Positions 32,762-39,472 of a DNA stretch of 64,000 nucleotides are shown one piece after another. The stretch comes from Lachnospiraceae bacterium UBA1759 (GTDB lineage: Bacteria; Bacillota; Clostridia; Lachnospirales; Lachnospiraceae), in the NCBI GenBank assembly GCA_002315555.1, contig DCHF01000014.1, forward strand, positions 1 through 64,000. The letters run 5' to 3'. The position numbers and the translations under genes are program-made. The notes under the pieces are model-generated. The model ran no database searches and was not told the origin of the DNA. It saw only the letters and a list, made by a program, of their open reading frames with translations. Numbering within the stretch: the first letter of the stretch is position 1; the number at the start of each line of letters is the position of its first letter.

Positions 32762-33961
32762 TTACTTGTTAATATACTTCTCGTTCCAGATCACGGCGGT
32801 CTTCATCGGCGCGCCCTTGCAGTAGATCTTGTTTGCGTAAGCGCCCATCGGATCCTGCGCGAATTCGTCGCGGTCGATGAGCTCAACGATCTCGTTATAA
32901 CGGCTCTTCAGCAGCAGTCCGATAGCCTCTCTCATATGCGCCTCACGGAAGTTGATGGAGCTGAATACCAGGTGGTTCTGGAAGCCGAAGGGCATCGTGT
33001 CAAAGGATACCACCGGGCCCAGCGAGAAACTGTTGTAAAGGCCGTTGTTGCCGAGCACGCCGTACTTGAAGGCGATCTCGCACTCCAGGCTCGTTCCGGA
33101 GGTGCCGATGAACGTGGTCGCACGTCCGCCGATGGCTTCCTGAATGGCCGCCGCCGTCTCTTCCTTGGACATGCCGTCGGTGCAGAGGTAATCTGCCTTG
33201 GCAACTTCCTTCGCAAATACTGCCTTCGGGCTGTTTGCGTCACTTCTTGCCACAAACAGGATCTTGGCATCCGGGTATTTCTGGCGGATCAGATCGCCGA
33301 TGAACATGCCGGTCGTGCCCATACCGAAAATAACGGTCCGTTTGAAGACTTCGTTCTTCGCGTACTCACGGGCTTCCTCTTCGCTGCAATGGTGCTTGGC
33401 CATTTCCACGCGGAACAGATGCGCAACGCCCAGGTCCTCCATACGCTCACGCTGGAAGAGCATGCAGGCAAAGGGATCGCAGAAGGTCAGCTTCTTTGCG
33501 GCTTCCAGGTCCATCTTGCCATCTTTGACGTAGCCGTCCGGAATCGGGAGCAGCATGTCCGGGTTGTAGTAGTTGCAATCGGAGAACAGACCGTCCGCCT
33601 GGTCGCAGCCGTATTCAAAATAAGTCTCGTCCTCGGTGTAGCGGGTCGGGTCGTAGCTGTCGCCGCCGCGGATCAGGACGATGGCAAAGCGGTTCTCCGA
33701 CGGAACCCAAACCACGCCCTCGTGGCCATTGACCAGGCGATTGCGTCCCTCCGGGAACTTCTTGCCCAGCTCGCCGCGCTGGCCCATGTGCATCAGCTCG
33801 TTGTCCGTGCCGCAGAAACCGACGATGACGGACTCCGCAAGTACGCCCTGCTTCATTTCTTCGCCGCGAAGACGCTGTCTCTTGCGGTCATCGACCTCGA
33901 TCTCGCCGTAAACTAAAGGACGTTCGGGATCATTCTGGAAATAAGTACCTGTTGTGATCAT
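32762..33961 (-). CDS. MDR dehydrogenase, sugar-dehydrogenase-like
   Basis: The 399-residue protein is a diverged medium-chain dehydrogenase: VGFCGTDNELM and LVNGHEGVVW correspond to the catalytic zinc site, and VIFGMGTTGMFIGDLI to the nucleotide fold, with the glycine motif altered to GMGTTG. It lacks the four-Cys structural zinc loop and has a long insert around residues 90-150, as in glucose/galactose dehydrogenases. The substrate is unknown. The ATG has GGAGAAG upstream. The leader contains an unusual short-repeat tract. It is downstream of and co-oriented with the GntR gene. Confidence 0.8.
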   Translation of the reverse strand: MITTGTYFQNDPERPLVYGEIEVDDRKRQRLRGEEMKQGVLAESVIVGFCGTDNELMHMGQRGELGKKFPEGRNRLVNGHEGVVWVPSENRFAIVLIRGGDSYDPTRYTEDETYFEYGCDQADGLFSDCNYYNPDMLLPIPDGYVKDGKMDLEAAKKLTFCDPFACMLFQRERMEDLGVAHLFRVEMAKHHCSEEEAREYAKNEVFKRTVIFGMGTTGMFIGDLIRQKYPDAKILFVARSDANSPKAVFAKEVAKADYLCTDGMSKEETAAAIQEAIGGRATTFIGTSGTSLECEIAFKYGVLGNNGLYNSFSLGPVVSFDTMPFGFQNHLVFSSINFREAHMREAIGLLLKSRYNEIVELIDRDEFAQDPMGAYANKIYCKGAPMKTAVIWNEKYINK

Positions 33962-33973
33962 GTTGCTTCTCCT

Positions 33974-34066
33974 ATTGTGTATTGTTTTGTGTATTATTTT
34001 GTGTTTGCTCTTGTGCTTGTTCTGTGCTTGTTCTTGTGCTTGTTCTGTGCTTGTTCTGTGCTTGAT
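33974..34066. repeat. Short tandem repeat tract in the leader of the MDR gene
   Basis: On the plus strand the unit TGTGCTTGTTC, or its 12-base form with an extra T, occurs four to five times at 34013-34066. Related TTGTGTATT units extend to about 33974. The tract fills most of the gap between the GntR stop and the MDR start, so it lies in the transcribed leader. Confidence 0.85.
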
Positions 34067-34111
34067 TTTGTATATTGTTTACGCTCTTTTCGCGTACGCA
34101 CCGCGTCTTCG

Positions 34112-34783
34112 TCAGCTCCGCCCGCTTTTTTCACTGAAAATGTTCTTCGCGTCGCGATTCTCGTTCAGCACATAATTGATGATCGCAATCTTGGAGTTTT
34201 CAATGTGGCGCTTCATGGCATCGGCGGCGAGATCAAAGTTGCCGCGCAGACAATGAAGGGCGATCTCCGAGTGCTCCTGCAGCGAGTTCTCCATACGGTC
34301 CTCCATGTCGCTTAAGACACGGTAGCGCATGACCTGATCCTTGATGGTACTGTAGAACATGATCAGGTAGCGGTTCTCGCTGGCGTCGATGAACATCTGA
34401 TGGAACGCGTCATCCCGCTCGTAATTCACCAGGCGGTCCGCCTTTCCTTCCTTCAGTTCGGCAATGCAGTTCGCGTAGACATCGTCCCGGATGCGGTTGC
34501 CGTATTCTCGGACTACATAGGGCTCGATGCGGAGGCGCGCCTCAAAAAGCTCGTTGACATTGCTTAAGGAGACCGTGTTCACCAGGATTCCCTTCTTCGG
34601 GTTGATGGTGACCAGTTTTTCCTGCTCCAGACGCGAAATGGCATCGCGGACCGGCGTACGGCTGGCATTCATCAGCTCACAGAGGCTGTCCTCGGTCAGG
34701 CGTTCGCCCGGCGCGATCTCACAGCTCACGATCTTCTCCTTCAGTTCTTCATAAACCGTCTGCTTCAGGCTTTGTTTTCTCAT
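34112..34783 (-). CDS. GntR/FadR-family transcriptional regulator (FCD domain)
   Basis: The 223-residue regulator has a GntR winged helix (APGERLTEDSLCELMNASRTPVRDAISRLEQEKLV) and an alpha-helical FCD effector domain with the metal or ligand His/Asp set (ARLRIEPYVVREY, DDAFHQMFIDAS, EHSEIALHCLRGN). UxuR/ExuR-type members respond to sugar acids. AAGGAG precedes the ATG. It is divergent from uxaB-uxaA, and both promoters carry GTTGTATAC motifs, so it most likely represses itself and the altronate genes. Confidence 0.93.
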   Translation of the reverse strand: MRKQSLKQTVYEELKEKIVSCEIAPGERLTEDSLCELMNASRTPVRDAISRLEQEKLVTINPKKGILVNTVSLSNVNELFEARLRIEPYVVREYGNRIRDDVYANCIAELKEGKADRLVNYERDDAFHQMFIDASENRYLIMFYSTIKDQVMRYRVLSDMEDRMENSLQEHSEIALHCLRGNFDLAADAMKRHIENSKIAIINYVLNENRDAKNIFSEKSGRS

Positions 34784-34810
34784 GGAAACTCCTTGGTTTG
34801 TTCTATCTTG

Positions 34811-34839
34811 AGTATACTGTTGTATACAACAGATGTCAA
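34811..34839 (-). promoter_or_regulatory. GntR gene promoter with palindromic operator in its spacer
   Basis: On the minus strand TTGACA (34839-34834) and TATACT (34816-34811) are 17 bases apart. The spacer is almost exactly the 16-bp perfect palindrome CTGTTGTATACAACAG (34817-34832). A bound repressor would sit between -35 and -10, an autoregulatory layout. Confidence 0.85.
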
Positions 34840-34864
34840 TAACCCCTTTATATTTTGAAATTAT

Positions 34865-34893
34865 TGACAGTAAAAGTGCTCAGTTGTATACTT
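34865..34893 (+). promoter_or_regulatory. uxaB promoter with operator half-site
   Basis: TTGACA (34865-34870) and TATACT (34888-34893) are 17 bases apart. GTTGTATAC at 34884-34892 matches the left half of the neighbouring palindrome and overlaps the -10 box, so the same regulator can block both directions. Confidence 0.85.
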
Positions 34894-34940
34894 GAGACAA
34901 ATGATGCGCGAATGCTGCGCAGACTATCGGGAGGAACACC

Positions 34941-36431
34941 ATGAAAACACTTTCCTATCAGACCCTCGAAGAGATCGGATATAAAGGTTATCTTTTAAAA
35001 GAAGGAACGGAAAAGGTCATGCAGTTCGGCGAAGGCAACTTCCTTCGCGCGTTCGTGGATGACTTCATCGATATTGCAAATGAAAAGACCGGTTACAACG
35101 GCAAGGTCGTGATCGTGCAGCCCATCGCCGCCGGTCTGACCGATGTGATCAATGGTCAGGACGGGCTTTACACGCTGTACCTGCGCGGCAATGACAACGG
35201 TACCACAATGAACGAAAAGCGCCTGATCTCTGCAGTCAGCCGCTGCATCAACCCGTATCAGAACTGGGCCGATGTCCTCGACTTCGCGAAGAGCGACACC
35301 CTGGAGATCATCGCTTCCAACACAACGGAAGCCGGCATCGTGTACGATCCGGACAGCACCTTTGATCAGGTTCCGCCGGTCAGCTTCCCCGCAAAACTGA
35401 CGCGCGTGCTTTACGAGCGCTTCACCGCGGGAAAGAAGGGCGTGGTCATCCTGTCTTGCGAACTCATCGACAACAACGGCAAAGAGCTTCTGAAGTGCGT
35501 CAATCAGTACATCGACGACTGGAAGCTGTCCGATGAATTCCGCACCTGGATCAATGAAGAGAACATCTTCTGCTCTACTCTCGTAGACCGCATCGTTCCG
35601 GGCCGCATCAAGGACGCAGCTGAAGCCGCTGCACTGAATGAAGAAAACGGCTACATCGACAACCTGACCGATGTGGGCGAATACTTCGGCGTTTGGATCA
35701 TCGAAGGTCCGGCAAAGCTGGAGACCCGCCTTCCGTTTAAGGCAGCCGGCGTTCCGGTGCAGGTCGTTCCGGACGTAACTCCTTATAAGAAGCGCAAGGT
35801 CCGCATCTTAAACGGTGCGCATACCGGCTTCGTGTTAGGTGCTTATCTGGCCGGCTTTGACATCGTCCGCGACTGCATGAACGACGACGTGGTCAGCGGT
35901 TTCATGAATAAGATGCTGTATGAAGAAGTCATTCCGACGCTCCCGCTGGACCGCGATGACCTGATGCAGTTCACCGCTGCCGTTAAGGACCGTTTCAACA
36001 ACCCGTTCGTCAACCACGAGCTGATGAGCATTTCCCTGAATTCCACCTCCAAGTGGCGCGCACGCAACATGCCGTCCCTCACTGCTTATGCCGAGGAACA
36101 GGGCAAGCTGCCCAAGTGCCTGGCCACCAGCCTTGCCGCACTCATTGCCTTCTATTCGAACGATGTGCAGGAACTGACCGATGCCGGCCTTGTCTGCTGC
36201 CGTCCGAAGGGCAATACCTACACGGTATCCGATGACCGCCGCGTGCTGGAATTCTTCTATGCACGGAAGGATGCGTCCGTTGAAGCCCTTGTCCACGATG
36301 TTATGACCGATGAAGTGACCTGGGGCGAGGATCTGACGGCCATCGCCGGCTTTGAGGCAGAAGTCGTTTCCGTCCTTCGGAAGATCCGCACGGAAGGCGC
36401 AAAGGCCGCGTTCGAGGCTTGCTTAGTATGA
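34941..36431 (+). CDS. uxaB: Tagaturonate reductase (altronate oxidoreductase)
   Basis: This 496-residue member of the mannitol dehydrogenase/polyol reductase family has MQFGEGNFLRAFVDDFID near the N-terminus, EIIASNTTEAGI and the catalytic Lys/Asn/His region KKRKVRILNGAHTGFVLGAY. UxaB reduces D-tagaturonate to D-altronate with NADH in galacturonate breakdown. The gene is followed by altronate dehydratase with an ATGA overlap, which makes the assignment strong compared with fructuronate reductase. GGGAGG precedes the ATG. The upstream isomerase UxaC is not in this window. Confidence 0.93.
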   Translation: MKTLSYQTLEEIGYKGYLLKEGTEKVMQFGEGNFLRAFVDDFIDIANEKTGYNGKVVIVQPIAAGLTDVINGQDGLYTLYLRGNDNGTTMNEKRLISAVSRCINPYQNWADVLDFAKSDTLEIIASNTTEAGIVYDPDSTFDQVPPVSFPAKLTRVLYERFTAGKKGVVILSCELIDNNGKELLKCVNQYIDDWKLSDEFRTWINEENIFCSTLVDRIVPGRIKDAAEAAALNEENGYIDNLTDVGEYFGVWIIEGPAKLETRLPFKAAGVPVQVVPDVTPYKKRKVRILNGAHTGFVLGAYLAGFDIVRDCMNDDVVSGFMNKMLYEEVIPTLPLDRDDLMQFTAAVKDRFNNPFVNHELMSISLNSTSKWRARNMPSLTAYAEEQGKLPKCLATSLAALIAFYSNDVQELTDAGLVCCRPKGNTYTVSDDRRVLEFFYARKDASVEALVHDVMTDEVTWGEDLTAIAGFEAEVVSVLRKIRTEGAKAAFEACLV

Positions 36432-37909
36432 ATCAATTTGTAAAGATCCACCCGTCCGATATAGTCGGCGTTGCTTTGGAGCCGCTCAGTGCCGGTACCG
36501 TCCTGGAAGTGGAAGGTGCTTCCGTCACGCTTCTCTCCGACCTTCCCATGGGCCACAAAGCCGCGCTTCGCGACATCAAAAAGGGAGAGGCCGTCATTAA
36601 GTACGGATATCCCATCGGCGAAGCAACGGAGGACATTCCGAAGGGTGCGCACGTCCACGTGCACAATCTGAAGACGCTCCTCAGCGGTGCCATGGAGTAC
36701 ACCTATAACCCCGTCCCGTTCCTGTGCAACAAGCGGAAGGCCGATAATTTCCTGGGTTATCCCAGAAAGACCGGGCATCCGGGCGTGCGTAACGAACTCT
36801 GGATCCTGCCGACCGTGGGCTGCGTCAATGACGTGGCGGAGGCGCTGGCAAAGAAAGCGCAGACGCTGGTGGGCGGAAGCATCGACGGCGTGTACGCGTT
36901 CCCGCATCCCTACGGCTGTTCCCAGCTGGGCGATGACCAGGACAATACCCGCAAGGTGCTCGCGAACCTCGCGACCCATCCGAATGCCGGCGGCGTGCTG
37001 CTTCTGGGACTGGGCTGTGAAAACAGCGGCATCGACCAGATCGTTCCCTTCATGGGCGAATACGATTCCGATCGCGTCCGCTTCTTAAAGACGCAGGACT
37101 GCGAGGACGAACTGGAGACCGGTATACAGCTGCTGAACGAGCTGGCTGCGCGTATGCAGCAGGACGAACGTGTCTCCTGTCCTGCCGATGAGCTTGTCAT
37201 CGGCCTGAAATGCGGCGGCTCCGATGGACTCTCCGGCATCACGGCGAATCCGGCCATCGGCATCTTCTCCGACATTTTGACCGGCATGGGCGGCAGCACG
37301 ATCCTGACCGAAGTCCCGGAAATGTTCGGTGCGGAAACCATTCTGATGGACCGCTGTCAGGATAAGGAACTGTTTGAAAAAACGGTTCACCTGATCAATG
37401 ATTTCAAGGACTATTTTGAGTCCAGCAACATGCCCGTGTATGAGAATCCCTCCCCGGGCAATAAAGCCGGCGGCATCACCACGCTGGAAGACAAGTCCCT
37501 GGGTTGCACCCAGAAGAGCGGTTCCGCGCCGGTCCACGGCGTTCTCCGTTATGCGGAAAAGCAGACCGCGCCGGGCCTTAACCTGCTCAGCGCCCCGGGC
37601 AATGACCTCGTGGCGTCCACCGCCCTCGCGGCTTCCGGCTGCCAGATCGTTCTGTTCTCCACCGGCCGCGGCACGCCCTTTGGCTGCCCGGTACCGACCG
37701 TGAAGATCGCCTCCAACACCCCGCTCGCCACAAAGAAGAAGAACTGGATCGACTTTGACGCCGGCCGTCTTCTGACCGGCATGACCCTCGATGAGCTCGG
37801 CCGGGATCTGATGGATTACGTCCTGCGCGTGGCTTCCGGTGAAGAGACCATGAATGAGAAGAACGGCTATCACAGCATTTCGATCTTCAAGCAGGGAATC
37901 ACGCTGTAA
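36428..37909 (+). CDS. uxaA: Altronate dehydratase
   Basis: The 493-residue enzyme has an N-terminal SAF domain (to about residue 85) and the galactarate/altronate dehydratase core: FLGYPRKTGHPGVRNELWI, FPHPYGCSQLGDD, GLGCENSGIDQI and LKCGGSDGLSGITANP. It converts D-altronate to 2-keto-3-deoxygluconate, with Fe2+ or another metal. An in-frame ATG at 36419 precedes it, but the ATG at 36428 overlaps the uxaB stop (ATGA), the typical coupling. It is the end of the hexuronate operon; kdgK/kdgA genes are not visible nearby. Confidence 0.95.
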   Translation: MNQFVKIHPSDIVGVALEPLSAGTVLEVEGASVTLLSDLPMGHKAALRDIKKGEAVIKYGYPIGEATEDIPKGAHVHVHNLKTLLSGAMEYTYNPVPFLCNKRKADNFLGYPRKTGHPGVRNELWILPTVGCVNDVAEALAKKAQTLVGGSIDGVYAFPHPYGCSQLGDDQDNTRKVLANLATHPNAGGVLLLGLGCENSGIDQIVPFMGEYDSDRVRFLKTQDCEDELETGIQLLNELAARMQQDERVSCPADELVIGLKCGGSDGLSGITANPAIGIFSDILTGMGGSTILTEVPEMFGAETILMDRCQDKELFEKTVHLINDFKDYFESSNMPVYENPSPGNKAGGITTLEDKSLGCTQKSGSAPVHGVLRYAEKQTAPGLNLLSAPGNDLVASTALAASGCQIVLFSTGRGTPFGCPVPTVKIASNTPLATKKKNWIDFDAGRLLTGMTLDELGRDLMDYVLRVASGEETMNEKNGYHSISIFKQGITL

Positions 37910-37947
37910 TACAAAAAGGCAAGGCATGCTTTGCTCGTCAACCTAAC

Positions 37948-37994
37948 AAAAGAGGCTGTGAAAAACACCAAATCGTTTTTTCACAGCCTCTTTT
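37948..37994. terminator. Bidirectional intrinsic terminator
   Basis: AAAAGAGGCTGTGAAAAA pairs with TTTTTTCACAGCCTCTTTT around a loop of about 11 bases. It separates uxaA from the convergent malQ. Confidence 0.92.
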
Positions 37995-38022
37995 ATTGTC
38001 TTCCGGCTAAAGCCGGCTCTTC

Positions 38023-39459
38023 TTAACGTTTACTCTCTTCCACCAGCTTCTTTAAGAACGCCGCACGCTTTTCCAGCGGCTCCAGTGAAGTCAGCTTCCA
38101 ACACCAGTTCTCATCCGCAACGACGCCGGGGACATTGACACGTGCCTCGGTACCGTAGCCCAGAATATCCTGAACCGGGATGATCGCATATTTCGGCTTG
38201 GCGAACATGGCCATCTTGATAAAAGCATCGGAGATGTTCTCATCCTCGCACTTCGCTTCCTTCAGGAATTCCTGCGCGCGCTCCTGATCATACTCGGAAA
38301 GGCCCTCGTACCAGGAACGGATCATGTCGTTGTCATGCGTTCCGGTGTAGATGATCATGTTTTCCTTTTCCTTGAAGCCTTCGTCAAACAGCGTGAACTG
38401 GATGACATCCATGCCCGGGAATTCGTAATGGTCACGAAGCTCGTAGACTTCCTTACGCATGAAGCCCAGGTCCTCTGCAACGATCTCGGACTTCGGGAGC
38501 TCCGGCAGTAAGAGGTCGAACAGTTCATAGCCCGGGGCCTCCAGCCACTCGCCGACCATGGCGGTCGGAGAAGATGCCGGAATCTTCCAGTACGTATCGA
38601 ACGCACGGAAATGGTCGATGCGGATCATTGTGAACATATGGGAGGTATACTTGACACGGTTTCTCCAAAATTCAAAACCGTTCTCCTGCATATGCTCCCA
38701 GTTGTAGATCGGATTGCCCCAGCGCTGGCCTTCCGCACAGAAATAATCCGGCGGAACTCCGGCAACGGAAAGCGGATGTCCCATCGGGTCCAGATCGAAC
38801 TCGTCCTGGTTCATCCAGACATCGAGGGAGTCCAGACCAACGTAGAACGGGATGTCGCCCATGATGACGATACCGCGCGCATTGGCATATTTCTTGACCT
38901 TCATCCACTGCTTGTTGAATTCGTACTGAAGGAAGATCTTCAGTTGGATGTCCTCTTCCATTTCCGGAAGCGGTTCCTGCGTCTTGATCCAGTTCTTGTG
39001 CTCTTCCGGCCACTCGTTCCAGGTCAGATCTCCGTAGATGTCCTTAAAGCATTTGAAAACTGCATATAAACGGACCCACGGCTGGGATACAAACTTTTCA
39101 TAGTCCGCATCCGGCTTGAAACTCTTGAGCGCCTCTTTGAAATACGGCAGCTTGTAATTCCAGGCCTCATCGTAATCGACGCGGCTCTTCACTTCCTCGA
39201 ACGGCTTGGGGTCCTCTTTTAAAAGACCGTCTTCGTACAGACCGTGAAGATCGACAAAGGTCGAATTGCCGGCAAAGGATGAGAAGGGCTGGTACGGTGA
39301 ATGGCCGTAGCCCGTGGGGTTCAACGGAAGGACCTGCCAGATCTTCATTCCGGCAGCCTCCAGAAAATCAATGAAACGATAACAGCACGAGCCGAAATCA
39401 CCCACGCCGTAATCGCCGGGAAGGGAAAAGATCGGTACTAAAACGCCTGCTTTTCTCAT
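38023..39459 (-). CDS. malQ: 4-alpha-glucanotransferase (amylomaltase)
   Basis: A 478-residue GH77 enzyme that transfers alpha-1,4-glucan chains between maltodextrins and releases glucose. Visible signatures are GYGHSPYQPFSSFAGN near the N-terminus, the nucleophile region MIRIDHFRAFDTYW, the acid/base AEDLGFM and the stabilising Asp in YTGTHDNDMI. The ATG at 39459 has an AAGGAGAC site that overlaps the stop of the preceding clostripain-like gene; an earlier ATG at 39483 lacks one. Cytoplasmic, for glycogen or starch use. Confidence 0.95.
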   Translation of the reverse strand: MRKAGVLVPIFSLPGDYGVGDFGSCCYRFIDFLEAAGMKIWQVLPLNPTGYGHSPYQPFSSFAGNSTFVDLHGLYEDGLLKEDPKPFEEVKSRVDYDEAWNYKLPYFKEALKSFKPDADYEKFVSQPWVRLYAVFKCFKDIYGDLTWNEWPEEHKNWIKTQEPLPEMEEDIQLKIFLQYEFNKQWMKVKKYANARGIVIMGDIPFYVGLDSLDVWMNQDEFDLDPMGHPLSVAGVPPDYFCAEGQRWGNPIYNWEHMQENGFEFWRNRVKYTSHMFTMIRIDHFRAFDTYWKIPASSPTAMVGEWLEAPGYELFDLLLPELPKSEIVAEDLGFMRKEVYELRDHYEFPGMDVIQFTLFDEGFKEKENMIIYTGTHDNDMIRSWYEGLSEYDQERAQEFLKEAKCEDENISDAFIKMAMFAKPKYAIIPVQDILGYGTEARVNVPGVVADENWCWKLTSLEPLEKRAAFLKKLVEESKR

Positions 39460-39472
39460 GAAAAATGTCTCC

